A stretch of 64,000 nt of DNA from Lentisphaerota bacterium. GTDB lineage: Bacteria; Verrucomicrobiota; Kiritimatiellia; PWTM01. Positions 38,701 to 45,220 of this stretch are shown piece by piece. The notes beneath the pieces are model-generated. The model made no database searches and was not told the DNA's origin. It saw only the letters and a list, made by a program, of their open reading frames with translations. The translations under genes and the position numbers were made by a program. The stretch's first letter is position 1. Each line of letters begins with the position of its first letter. Where the stretch lies: positions 1 through 64,000 of the forward strand of contig VGWF01000004.1 of the NCBI GenBank assembly GCA_016873715.1, in the 5' to 3' direction.

Positions 38701-39275
38701 CGGCCGGAACGCTGCGGGTCAGCGGGGACCTGACCGCCGCGGGCCTGATCACCGTCCATGACGGCGCCAAGCTGGACGGCGTGGGGTTCATGGGCAGCGT
38801 CGACGTCGAAGGGGGCGGCCGACTGTCGCCGGGCAACAGCCCCGGGACGATGACGGTCACGGGCGGCCTCACGCTGCGAAGCGGGGCGACGTTCGTGGTC
38901 GAACTCAACGGGAACCTGCCGGGCTCGGAGTACGACCAGTTGTACATGAGCGGTGCGACTCCGACGCTGACCCTGCAGGATCCGAAGCTGCTCGTGTCGC
39001 TCGGGTTCACCCCTATCCAGGGCGACATCTTCACGATCGTCGCCGGATTCAGCACGCTGGCCGGCTCGGGAACCTTCGACGGGCTGCCCGACGGGGCGCA
39101 CTTCGTGGTCGATTCGACGGAGTTCGAGATCGACTACGACACCTCGTCGATCACGCTGACCGTGGTCCCGGAGCCCGGCGCGCTGGGGATCCTCGGGCTG
39201 GTCGGCATCGCCGCAGTCCTGCGTCTCCGAAAAGCCGGCAGGCCGGACGCGGCGACCGTGGACCGTCAGGACTGA
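32784..39275 (+). CDS. Giant beta-strand-repeat protein with PA14 and PEP-CTERM
   Basis: A 2,163-residue surface or exported protein. A signal peptide (about 1-26, ending AGA) is followed by many autotransporter-associated beta-strand repeats of the form GxGxLxLxxxNTYxGGTxxxxGxL (TKSGAGTLYLRVI, TLNTANTYTNGTTINDGTL, NTYAGGTLITSGRVV). A PA14-type carbohydrate-binding domain lies at about 1745-1892 (GLLGEYFGAG, YTGTFMAPTNGDYTFQTRTD, DDGSTLWIDD). The C-terminus has VVPEPGALG near residue 2128, a hydrophobic helix and a basic RLRKAGR, the PEP-CTERM sorting signal processed by exosortase; none is encoded here. No autotransporter barrel follows. Role probably adhesion or glycan binding. Confidence 0.9.
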   Translation: MKGIVTCGKGTLRLLVLLSGLAGPAGAVDVTLKTPDGGGHSAFLIGTNWSDGNAPSAGNNYIVAYNGMRTPTGGTTAYTFGGDSLRLDGPNGLINFKQSNTITIASLLLNGGSVHHGSAGVTPDIARLAGTITVLAPSAFRTDGAGRTFQIRSSITGSQDLIFYSTFTTGTMWTNQLTTVANGGFTGRMVVSNRTVLVINDENRLGANPAAFANNHLALLNGGTLQIAGNINLDDANRGITVGGAAGGVIDVNGGNTVWNWLPITGAASFTKSGAGTLYLRVISNHTANTYSGGTILQDGTLAAMTRGALGSGNATINGGRLDIASRGFQGTTITVGGNGGTLVLSGSNTAGAAAITINRGGRLLINAPGGADGATVTWNDGGVRQFARPDLLPSTALLASGSRIVETYASAAHPVDAAFMAAIDTASDGTVGIGVNNAMGVLDMSAHPGMWVGAATNMNVTFLGTILPADPNAYHLGGGLAGARINGNTGLSIGTLTGSRDVVVGSTGVVTLIAGNTYSGRTIISNNAGVVVNSGNNAWGVAPGAFQADNVTMDGGYIRLQNNVQFTFGPTRGFTLGSLGGEFNIWSGGAVATVDGPITGPGLLRFSDAGSIVLSAANTYAGGTVGGTFLRLGNDGSLGSGPVVLTGGGLGSTGSTAVAIANSLGVAGTITLGDTVRNGLLTLNGGVDLSNATRTVTVNSDVVVNGVVANGGLTKAGAGRLTLNTANTYTNGTTINDGTLVLGSDAALGGGTAAVNLNGATVRLQAADATARTVTNAVTFSQNVTLGAAGTGALTFDAAWNNGGAAKTLTIDGITASFVRGLTNTGALVIGGNGTLALGSTADIPLAAQLVVLQGATLDASALAALARTTGSLEGGGTVNGNVDLHAGTRLLPGSVNSAQTLTVGGDLDMVALVTNFFEVGDNPTLIGTADRVDVGGNLNPNGAVIRVDPISGMAAGNHTLFTYAGSLGSSFDATVAGHPGSDVRFGWTGLAEGGGVVDLVVTGSSAVLTWDGSGSAVWDTTSTAAWALGAEKFFSFDRVVFDDGGVAAVTVGSVVRPDGMVVSGSQDYAFTGTGAISGWTDIRKTGSGSLTLGTPNTFTGTVWATEGRIVAGTNAALGSGAVGGTVISNGATLELASGVILGDEWLRLSGHGIAGTGAVVRLGAPTGNNDGVRRITLDGDTTINTPGKVDFRGGTTRFLDLNGYELTKAGTSTLMFVSTVLSNTGSIVVNEGILAIEGTTVGVGTPGSIRVKPGALLVLAAHNGNPTYVWTNVMQGGVVGNYPAAGFGNSNPDLPTPFRLESDTEFRVAGNDMTLRGSIGGAGRLEMTGSGNLYVRGTNTYAGGTLITSGRVVTASASTAPLGAGVVDVRGDINGQLWPIEASMIANPVTIQGLGWNETAGHLGAIRLSGTGTISGPVTLAADSRIVAYAAGDSGEISGTISGASKLELNWNDAGKTMGAGTITLSGDNSGFGGTMDLRNGTLRLGHNNALGPNTFYMSGGRIVPSGTVARTIGNSMVISNTVRFGGGAPTDNGALTFNGAIDGPAHMMIEGFNNVTFSGSVSPTGVLAVTGYGSVSFNAPITQTAQLVANGYGGTLYLNAANTYTGDTIVAGRNLVLGNAGAIPTGAGKGNLIIGQRTTLDLAGLSPAFNGLGGVGAITDSVGSVTTVSIGGNNSTSYFSGALQGGIGTLRKTGDGVLHLARGLGGGKALDIQAGRVMVNGNVAGPVALTAGAVLDVTGNGLLGEYFGAGTWSVNNEDPRLWSPEAFDAYVAGTNKIVEASSASAGMEFSFGGAGAPLFPVPFDRRNDRAVNFYARYTGTFMAPTNGDYTFQTRTDDGSTLWIDDRLVVYNARYQGAANRSGTIALTAGEHDIRILYVQGAGGLELSALVSGANIPNSLLKMRNEIAIGDLRGAAGSILSLTGNVPVRIVQTSTQTFAGAVIGAGPMVKDGAGMLELTAASPFAGTVSVTAGTLRVSGDLTAAGLITVHDGAKLDGVGFMGSVDVEGGGRLSPGNSPGTMTVTGGLTLRSGATFVVELNGNLPGSEYDQLYMSGATPTLTLQDPKLLVSLGFTPIQGDIFTIVAGFSTLAGSGTFDGLPDGAHFVVDSTEFEIDYDTSSITLTVVPEPGALGILGLVGIAAVLRLRKAGRPDAATVDRQD

Positions 39276-39339
39276 TCGGACGTGGCTTGGCCGCGCGCTT
39301 CCGTCGCCCGTTTTCCGTCTTCCGTCATCCCGCCGGGCG

Positions 39340-40455
39340 TCAGCGCCCCGGCGTCATGGCGGTGCGGCGCAGAAATCCCGGGGATGAACGTAGGGCGGGC
39401 GGACCGTCGTCGCCGGCCATCGACACGAAGAGCGCCTCGGCGGACGGGTGATTCGTCGCAAGCCACGGCAATCCCTCGTCGGGGCCGAGGATGAAGAGCG
39501 TGGTCGAGAGGCCGTCCGCCGTCAGGCAGTCCGGGGCGACAACGGTGACGCTCAGTCGCTCGCGCGGGCTCGGGCGGCCGGTGCGGGCGTCGAAGATGTG
39601 GGTGACGGCCCCCCCGCCCGCGCCGGGCCGGCGGTTGCGGTAGCCGCCGGACGTGGCCACCGCACAGCCGCTGATGTGCAGGATGCCGGCCAGGTGTTCG
39701 CCGGGCATCGCGTCGGGCCGCGGCTCGTCGACGCCGATGCGCCACGGATCGCCCGAGGCGTTGCGGCCGGACACGAAGACCTCGCCGCCGATCTCGACGA
39801 AGAAGTTCGTTACGCCGAGATCGAGGATCCTCCGCGCGACGGCATCGACGCTATAGCCCTGCGCGACCGCGTTGAGGTCGAGCTCGACGCCGTCGGCGTC
39901 CTTGCGGAGCGTCGCGCCATCGATCGCGACGCGCGGCCAGCCGCATCGCGCGCGGGCGGCGGCCTGATCGGCCTCGGAGGGGTCGTCGTCCCGCGGTCCC
40001 TCCGGGCCGCCGAAGCCCCAGAGGCGGAGCAGGGGGCGGATCGTCGGATCGAAGGCGCCGCCGCTCCCGCGCGCCAGATCCAGGGCGAAGCGCGTGCAGA
40101 CGGCAAAGCCCCCGGAGACCGGCATCGTCGTTCCGGCGGGTGCGCGGTTGAACCGGCTGATCTCGCTGTCGGCAACCCAGAGGGACATCTGCCGGTTGAC
40201 CTCGTCGAGCGTCTGCCGGATGGCGGCGCCGACGGCGTCGAGGCGCTGGGTCGGCATCGACGGTTCGGCCAGCCGGATGTGGAAGAAGGTGCCCTGGACC
40301 TCGCCGCTCAACTCGACGGCCTCGACGGCCGGCGCGCGGGGCGTACGGCCCCACAGGCTCCACGCGGCCAGGGCAACAAGGAGCCCACCGACGGTGAGGA
40401 TCTTGCGCGGTTCCACCCGCCGGGGTTGGAGGACGACTGTCCGGTGCTCCGGCAT
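39340..40455 (-). CDS. apbE: FAD:protein FMN transferase
   Basis: Attaches FMN covalently to Thr in target flavoproteins, here most likely NqrB and NqrC encoded in the same operon. The 371 residues have an N-terminal membrane anchor (ILTVGGLLVALAAWSLW), followed by the ApbE fold: GTFFHIRL, DEVNRQMSLW, SEISRFN, ELDLNAVAQGYSVD (FAD-binding region), GGEVFVSG, ATSGGYRN and THIFDARTG (metal/FAD site), and TADGLSTTLFILGP. A Lys would be expected in the NAVAKGY motif, where this protein has Gln. It starts 5 bases after nqrF ends, so it is co-transcribed. Confidence 0.94.
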   Translation of the reverse strand: MPEHRTVVLQPRRVEPRKILTVGGLLVALAAWSLWGRTPRAPAVEAVELSGEVQGTFFHIRLAEPSMPTQRLDAVGAAIRQTLDEVNRQMSLWVADSEISRFNRAPAGTTMPVSGGFAVCTRFALDLARGSGGAFDPTIRPLLRLWGFGGPEGPRDDDPSEADQAAARARCGWPRVAIDGATLRKDADGVELDLNAVAQGYSVDAVARRILDLGVTNFFVEIGGEVFVSGRNASGDPWRIGVDEPRPDAMPGEHLAGILHISGCAVATSGGYRNRRPGAGGGAVTHIFDARTGRPSPRERLSVTVVAPDCLTADGLSTTLFILGPDEGLPWLATNHPSAEALFVSMAGDDGPPALRSSPGFLRRTAMTPGR

Positions 40456-40459
40456 CGCC

Positions 40460-41695
40460 TCAGCCGAACTCGTCGTAGGCGATCATGTCCTTCTCGACGC
40501 CGAGGTCGAAGAGCATCCGGTTGACGGCCGCGATCATCATCGGCGGCCCGCAGAGGTAGTACTCGATCTCGGTCGGATCGGGATGACTCTTGAGATAGAG
40601 ATCGTGCACGACCTTGTGGATGAAGCCGGTCGGCCCGGTCCAGTTGTCGGAGGGCTGCGGCTCGCTCATGGCGACGGTGTAGCGGAAGTTGGGGAAATCG
40701 CGGGCGATCGACTGGAAGTCCTCGTCGTAGAACATCTCGCGGACCGACCGGGCGCCGTACCAGAAGCTGACCTTGCGGTCCGTCTTCTTCGTGCGGAAGA
40801 GATCGAAGACATGGCTGCGCATCGGGGCCATGCCCGCGCCGCCGCCGATGAACATCATCTCGCGCCGGGTGTCCTTCGCGAAGAACTCGCCGAAGGGGCC
40901 GCTCAGGATGACCTTGTCGCCGGGCTTCCGGCTGAAGATGTAGCTGGAGGCAAGACCCGGCTGCGCGTCGGCGACGCCGGGGGGCGGCGTGGCGATGCGG
41001 ACATTCAGCATGACCGTGTTCCCCTCGGCGGGATGGTTGGCCATGGAGTAGGCGCGGAAGATCGGCTCGGGATTCGTGGTCCTGAGGTCCCAGAGCTTGA
41101 ACTTGTCCCAGGCGTCGCGGAACCGCTCTTCCACGTCGAAGGCGCGGAAGGCGAGGTCCTTGTACGGCGGGATGTCGATCTGGACGTAGCCGCCGGCCCT
41201 GAAGTTCAGGTCCACGCCCGGCGGGAGGTCGACGATGAACTCCTTGATGAACGTCGCGACGTTGCGGTTCGAGCGGACGGTGCCCTCGAACTTCTTGATC
41301 TCGAGGACCTCTTCCGGCACGCGGATCTTCAGGTCGCGCTTGACCTTGAGCTGGCAGGCCAGCCGCCAGCCCTGCTTCGCCATCTGCCGGTTGATGTGGC
41401 CGGTTTCGGTCGGGAGGATGTCGCCGCCGCCCTCGGACACGACGCACTTGCACAGGGCGCAGGTTCCGCCGCCGCCGCAGGCCGACGGGAGGTAGATCTT
41501 CTGCGCGGCGAGGGCGGTCAGCAGCGAGCCGCCGGAGTCCGCGGTGAAGGCCTTGTGGCCCTCGTTGATGTCGATCGTCACCGGCCCGGCGGGCTGGAGC
41601 TTGCGCGACGCGAAGTTGAGGCCGGCCACGAGGATCAGGATGAGCCCCGTGAACACGACCACGCTTGCGAGAACGAACGCAACCTGATGTTCCAT
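40460..41695 (-). CDS. nqrF: Na+-NQR subunit F
   Basis: NADH-oxidising subunit of the sodium-pumping NADH:quinone oxidoreductase. The 411 residues show one N-terminal membrane helix (about 5-27), a [2Fe-2S] ferredoxin domain with Cys73, Cys79, Cys82 and Cys114 ([19 protein letters not shown]), an FAD domain (FDVEERF region, [12 protein letters not shown]) and an NADH-binding domain ([27 protein letters not shown]). The C-terminal [15 protein letters not shown] is typical. It follows nqrE after 24 bases. This is NQR rather than RNF because subunits A and F are present. Confidence 0.97.
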   Translation of the reverse strand: MEHQVAFVLASVVVFTGLILILVAGLNFASRKLQPAGPVTIDINEGHKAFTADSGGSLLTALAAQKIYLPSACGGGGTCALCKCVVSEGGGDILPTETGHINRQMAKQGWRLACQLKVKRDLKIRVPEEVLEIKKFEGTVRSNRNVATFIKEFIVDLPPGVDLNFRAGGYVQIDIPPYKDLAFRAFDVEERFRDAWDKFKLWDLRTTNPEPIFRAYSMANHPAEGNTVMLNVRIATPPPGVADAQPGLASSYIFSRKPGDKVILSGPFGEFFAKDTRREMMFIGGGAGMAPMRSHVFDLFRTKKTDRKVSFWYGARSVREMFYDEDFQSIARDFPNFRYTVAMSEPQPSDNWTGPTGFIHKVVHDLYLKSHPDPTEIEYYLCGPPMMIAAVNRMLFDLGVEKDMIAYDEFG

Positions 41696-41719
41696 GACCG
41701 CCCCGTTCCTCCGCCGTCC

Positions 41720-42334
41720 CTACAGATTGATGCCCGAGAACAGCATGAAGGTCATCGCCATGAGCCCCGTGACGATCATCGTGATCCCCAGCCCGCGCAG
41801 CCCCGGCGGGATGTTCGAGTAGCGGAGCTTCTTGCGGATGGCGCCCATCGCGATGATCGCCAGCGCCCACCCGGCGCCCGAGGCGAAGCCGTACACGAGC
41901 GTTTCCGGGAACGTGTACTGGCGCTCCACCATGAAGAGCGACCCGCCGAGGATCGCGCAGTTGACGGTGATCAGCGGGAGGAAGATGCCGAGGGCCTGGT
42001 AGAGCGGCGGGAAATAGCGGTCGAGCAGCATCTCGACCAGTTGCACGAGCGCCGCGATCGTCGCGATGAAGACGATGAAGTTCAGGAAGGAAAGGTCCAG
42101 CGCCGCCAGCGCCGGAACGCCCGTCCACGCCAGCGCCCCGGGGTCCAGGAAGAAGTGCTTGAGCGCCCAGTTGACCGGCACCGTGATGAACTGGACCAGC
42201 GTGACGGCGACGCCGAGCCCGATGGCGGTCTCGATGCGCTTCGAGATCGCCAGGAACGAGCACATCCCGAGGAACGTCGAGAGCAGGATGTTCTCGATGA
42301 AGATCGACCGCACCGCCAAGCTCAGCAGATCCAT
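41720..42334 (-). CDS. nqrE: Na+-NQR subunit E
   Basis: Membrane subunit of NQR, 204 residues with six predicted helices, sharing the iron site at the interface with NqrD (Cys in [10 protein letters not shown] and in MCSFLAIS). Other blocks: [39 protein letters not shown]. It is paralogous to NqrD and to RnfA/RnfE; the gene order fixes the assignment. In most genomes nqrD and nqrE are adjacent; here about 325 bases containing a GxxExxY miniature gene and repeats intervene. Confidence 0.96.
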   Translation of the reverse strand: MDLLSLAVRSIFIENILLSTFLGMCSFLAISKRIETAIGLGVAVTLVQFITVPVNWALKHFFLDPGALAWTGVPALAALDLSFLNFIVFIATIAALVQLVEMLLDRYFPPLYQALGIFLPLITVNCAILGGSLFMVERQYTFPETLVYGFASGAGWALAIIAMGAIRKKLRYSNIPPGLRGLGITMIVTGLMAMTFMLFSGINL

Positions 42335-42345
42335 GGTTCCTCCCG

Positions 42346-42661
42346 GGATTCACCCAGAGACGCAGGACGGGAAGACCGACACCAAGACGCAAAGAACGCA
42401 AAGCGGCGTTCACACAGAGACGCAAAGAACGCGAAGTGAGAGGCGGCGGCCATCATTGATCGGCCCCCTTCAGAATCATGCGTACGATGCCGTCCTTGAG
42501 GACGGCCTCGTGGAAGTTGATCAGCAGGCCCGGGCCCATCTCGCGATGAACCTCGATGGCCGCGCCAATGACCTTGGACGACCACGCTTCAGCCTCTGGG
42601 TATCTTGGATGCATCCCGCTTCCGTCTTCTCTTTGCGCCCTTTGCGTCTTGGTGTGAATCC
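42346..42661. mobile_element. GxxExxY cassette with inverted-repeat edges in nqr operon
   Basis: The spacer between nqrD and nqrE begins with GGATTCAC (42346-42353) and ends with GTGAATCC (42654-42661), with further inverted matches just inside: CACCAAGACGCAAAG at 42380-42394 against CTTTGCGTCTTGGTG at 42640-42654. Three imperfect copies of the CCAGAGACGCA/GACGCAAAGAACGC type crowd the left edge. Between lies the 53-codon GxxExxY gene. Mobile status is inferred from the boundaries and the interruption of a usually tight operon; no transposase is encoded. Confidence 0.55.
42453..42614 (-). CDS. GxxExxY miniature protein (internally deleted)
   Basis: A 53-residue reading frame starting MHPRYPEAEAWSSKVIGAAI. 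The first 31 residues match the N-terminus of GxxExxY proteins (KVIGAAIEVHREMGPGLL), and the rest (LLINFHEAVLKDGIVRMIL) matches their C-terminus; the central two thirds, including the GLLExxYE signature half and the nuclease-like core, are missing. The join lies at a repeated Gly-Leu-Leu, as expected of recombination within the gene. The frame has stayed open on both sides of the deletion. Function of the family is unknown; this version may be inert. Confidence 0.75.
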   Translation of the reverse strand: MHPRYPEAEAWSSKVIGAAIEVHREMGPGLLINFHEAVLKDGIVRMILKGADQ

Positions 42662-43266
42662 TAGGCGGTTTCGAAGTGTTTGGTGACCGAGCGCTGGGCC
42701 CAGATGAGGAGGCCGAGCACGATGAAGGCGCCGGGCGCCAGCAGCATCAGGCCGTTGGCCGGGTAGGACGCCGGCAGCACCGCGTAGCCCAGCAGCTTGC
42801 CCGAGCCGAGCAGTTCGCGCACGACGGCGACGATGACGAGGACGGCGCTGTAGCCCAGCCCGTTCGCCAGGCCGTCGATCAGCGAGGGCAGCGGCGGGTT
42901 CTGGAGCGCGTACGCCTCGAGGCGGCCCATGACGATGCAGTTCGTGATGATGAGCCCGACGAACACGCTGAGCTGGCGGCTGACGTCGAACATGTAGGCC
43001 CGGAGGAACTGGTCGGCGAGGATCACGAGCACCGACACGACGACCATCTCCACGATCATGCGGATCTTGGCCGGGATGGTGTTTCGAAGCAGGGAGATGA
43101 CAACGTTCGATCCCGCCGTGACGATGGTCAGGCTCGCCGCCATGACGAGCGCGGTCTTGAGCTGGGTGGTCACCGCGAGCGACGAGCAGATCCCGAGGAT
43201 CTGGATCGTGATCGGGTTGTTCTCCGACAGCGGATCGGTGAAGACCTTCTGGAGTTTCGCCGCCAT
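42661..43266 (-). CDS. nqrD: Na+-NQR subunit D
   Basis: Membrane subunit of NQR with 201 residues and six predicted helices; LGICSSLAVTTQLKTAL and TNCIVMGRLEAYA carry the conserved Cys of the iron site between NqrD and NqrE. DQFLRAYMFDVSRQLSVFVGLI is another family block. It begins 4 bases after nqrC. The stop codon abuts the right edge of the GxxExxY cassette, so the insertion left the gene intact. Confidence 0.96.
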   Translation of the reverse strand: MAAKLQKVFTDPLSENNPITIQILGICSSLAVTTQLKTALVMAASLTIVTAGSNVVISLLRNTIPAKIRMIVEMVVVSVLVILADQFLRAYMFDVSRQLSVFVGLIITNCIVMGRLEAYALQNPPLPSLIDGLANGLGYSAVLVIVAVVRELLGSGKLLGYAVLPASYPANGLMLLAPGAFIVLGLLIWAQRSVTKHFETA

Positions 43267-43270
43267 GGCC

Positions 43271-44014
43271 TCAGCCCTTTCGCGCCGTCTTGAAGTAGGC
43301 CTCGTAGCGCTTCAGTCCCGCGTTCAGGAACGCCATCACGCCGTTGCCGGTGAGCGTCGCGCCGCTGATGCCGTCGACCACCACGCGGGCCTTGTCGGTC
43401 GAGGCCTCGGGCGAAGCCTTGCCCTTCGCGACCACGACCGGAATCGGCCGGCCGTCCGCGACAACCCGGCGCCCCTTGAACTGGTCCTGGAACCACGCCT
43501 GCTCGATCTCGCCGCCGAGGCCGGGCGTCTCGCCGTGCTTGTAGAACGAAACGCCCACGATCGTCGTCGCGCTCTCGTCCAGGGCCAGGTAGCCGTAGAT
43601 GGTCGACCAGAGCCCCTTGCCGGAGACCGGGAAGGCGTACTTGCGGACCGTGCCGCCCTCGACCCACTGGAACAGGGACAGGACCCGCCCCGCGGCGATC
43701 CCGTCGGCGGCCTCCTTCGCCCCCAGTCCCTCAACGACCTTGCCGTCGGGGTCGACCCACACCTCCCGGACGTGCTCCGCGTACCGCGCCTCGATCCGGT
43801 CGCCGGGGAGCTTCCGGCCCGCCCCGTCGGCGATCGGCTCCTGGAACGCCTTCAGCACGTTGGTCTTGCGGTCCAGCTCGACCATCTTCTCCTGCTGCGA
43901 CTTCAGGCCCGCCGTCGCTCCCGCAAGCAGGAGGCTGCCGACGAGGCAGATGCCAGCCGCGTACATCAGGATGTAGGTTTCGCCCTGTTTCACAGCGTCG
44001 CTCCGTCCCGTCAT
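43271..44014 (-). CDS. nqrC: Na+-NQR subunit C
   Basis: Flavoprotein subunit with covalently bound FMN facing outside. The 247 residues have an N-terminal membrane helix (about 15-35) and an FMN-binding domain. The FMN attachment site is Thr220 in DGISGATLTGNG, an ApbE target motif. Other blocks: GKGLWSTIYGYLAL and GETPGLGGEIEQAWF. The start overlaps the nqrB stop by ATGA. Confidence 0.96.
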   Translation of the reverse strand: MTGRSDAVKQGETYILMYAAGICLVGSLLLAGATAGLKSQQEKMVELDRKTNVLKAFQEPIADGAGRKLPGDRIEARYAEHVREVWVDPDGKVVEGLGAKEAADGIAAGRVLSLFQWVEGGTVRKYAFPVSGKGLWSTIYGYLALDESATTIVGVSFYKHGETPGLGGEIEQAWFQDQFKGRRVVADGRPIPVVVAKGKASPEASTDKARVVVDGISGATLTGNGVMAFLNAGLKRYEAYFKTARKG

Positions 44015-45219
44015 GCCCTCGCAAACGACTCGAGATACTTCCGGCGCCCGCGGATGTGAACCTGCAGAACGATGTAGTCGATCAGCGGCGCCATCACGTT
44101 CATGAACAGGATCGCGAGCATGTTGCCCGCCGGGTAGGCCGGGTTGAACATGCGGATCACCACGGTCAGCGCGCCGATCAGGAACCCGTAGATCCACTTT
44201 CCGGCGTTCGTCGCGGCCGCCGAGACCGGGTCGGTCGCCATGAACACGATGCCGAAGAGCGCGCCGCCCATCACCAGGTCGTACCAGAACGGCAGCGCGA
44301 ACATCGGGTTGGCATGCGCGGCGGGGCCGCCGATCAGGTTGACCAGCGACCCGATGACCGTCACGCCGAGCACGCCGCCGGCCATGATGCGCCACGCGCC
44401 GACCCCCGCGACGATCAGCAGGACCGCGCCGACCAGGACCGCGATCGAGGAGGTCTCGCCGATGCTGCCGCCCTCGAGGCCGATGACCATGCTCTTCAGC
44501 GTGTGACCGGCCTGCGCGAGGTGCTCGAAGACGTTGGATCCCGCCGGGGCGGCCTTGGCCACGGAGAGCGCCGTCGCGCCGCTGAAGCCGTCCGCCAGCT
44601 TTTCCGCCACCGGCGTCGCGATCCACACCTTGTCGCCCGAGATCTGGCCCGGGTAGGCGAAGTAAAGGAAGCAGCGTGCCGTCAGCGCGGGATTCAGCAC
44701 GTTGAAGCCGACGCCGCCGAAGATCTCCTTGCCGATCACCACGCCGAACGAGATGCCCAGCGCGACCTGCCAGAGCGGGATCGTCGGCGGGAGCGTCAGC
44801 GGGAACAGGATGCCCGTGATCAGGAATCCCTCGTTGATCTCGTGCTTGCGCACGGAGGCGAACAGCACCTCCCAGAATCCGCCGGCCGCGTAGGAGGTGA
44901 TGATGATCGGCATCACCCGCAGCGCGCCCTGCCAGAGGTTGTTCCAGAACCCGGTGTCGGCCCCGGCCGTCGCATGGTTGAGCTGGTAGCCGGCGTTGTA
45001 CATGCCGAACAGGATGCAGGGGATCAGCGCGTACAGGACCGTGATCATGTAGCGCTTGATGTCCAGCGGGTCGCGGACGTGCGGCGCGCCGGAGGTCACG
45101 GTGTCGGGCGTGAAGAGGAACGTCTCGCCGGCCTCGTAGACGGGCCACAGCTTGTGCAGCGGGCCGCCTTCCTCGTACTTCGGCTTGGTCTTCTGGATGG
45201 CCTTCAGCAGCGGATGCAT
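44011..45219 (-). CDS. nqrB: Na+-NQR subunit B
   Basis: Large membrane subunit, 402 residues, with about ten helices. It carries a second covalent FMN on Thr216 in DGFSGATALS. Further marks: the KRYMITVLYALIPCILFGMYN segment, GISFGVVIGKEIFGGVGFNVLNPAL and FMATDPVSAAATNAGKWIYG. The quinone site and sodium path are assigned to this subunit in characterised complexes. Starts one base after nqrA ends. Confidence 0.97.
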   Translation of the reverse strand: MHPLLKAIQKTKPKYEEGGPLHKLWPVYEAGETFLFTPDTVTSGAPHVRDPLDIKRYMITVLYALIPCILFGMYNAGYQLNHATAGADTGFWNNLWQGALRVMPIIITSYAAGGFWEVLFASVRKHEINEGFLITGILFPLTLPPTIPLWQVALGISFGVVIGKEIFGGVGFNVLNPALTARCFLYFAYPGQISGDKVWIATPVAEKLADGFSGATALSVAKAAPAGSNVFEHLAQAGHTLKSMVIGLEGGSIGETSSIAVLVGAVLLIVAGVGAWRIMAGGVLGVTVIGSLVNLIGGPAAHANPMFALPFWYDLVMGGALFGIVFMATDPVSAAATNAGKWIYGFLIGALTVVIRMFNPAYPAGNMLAILFMNVMAPLIDYIVLQVHIRGRRKYLESFARA

Positions 45220-45220
45220 G

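Noticed and set aside
34302-39101. A 1,599-residue open frame on the minus strand opposite the giant repeat protein
   Set aside because: It is the GC-rich shadow of the PEP-CTERM gene in another frame: Arg/Ala/Gly/Asp-rich with no domain structure, while the plus frame has signal peptide, repeats, PA14 and PEP-CTERM.
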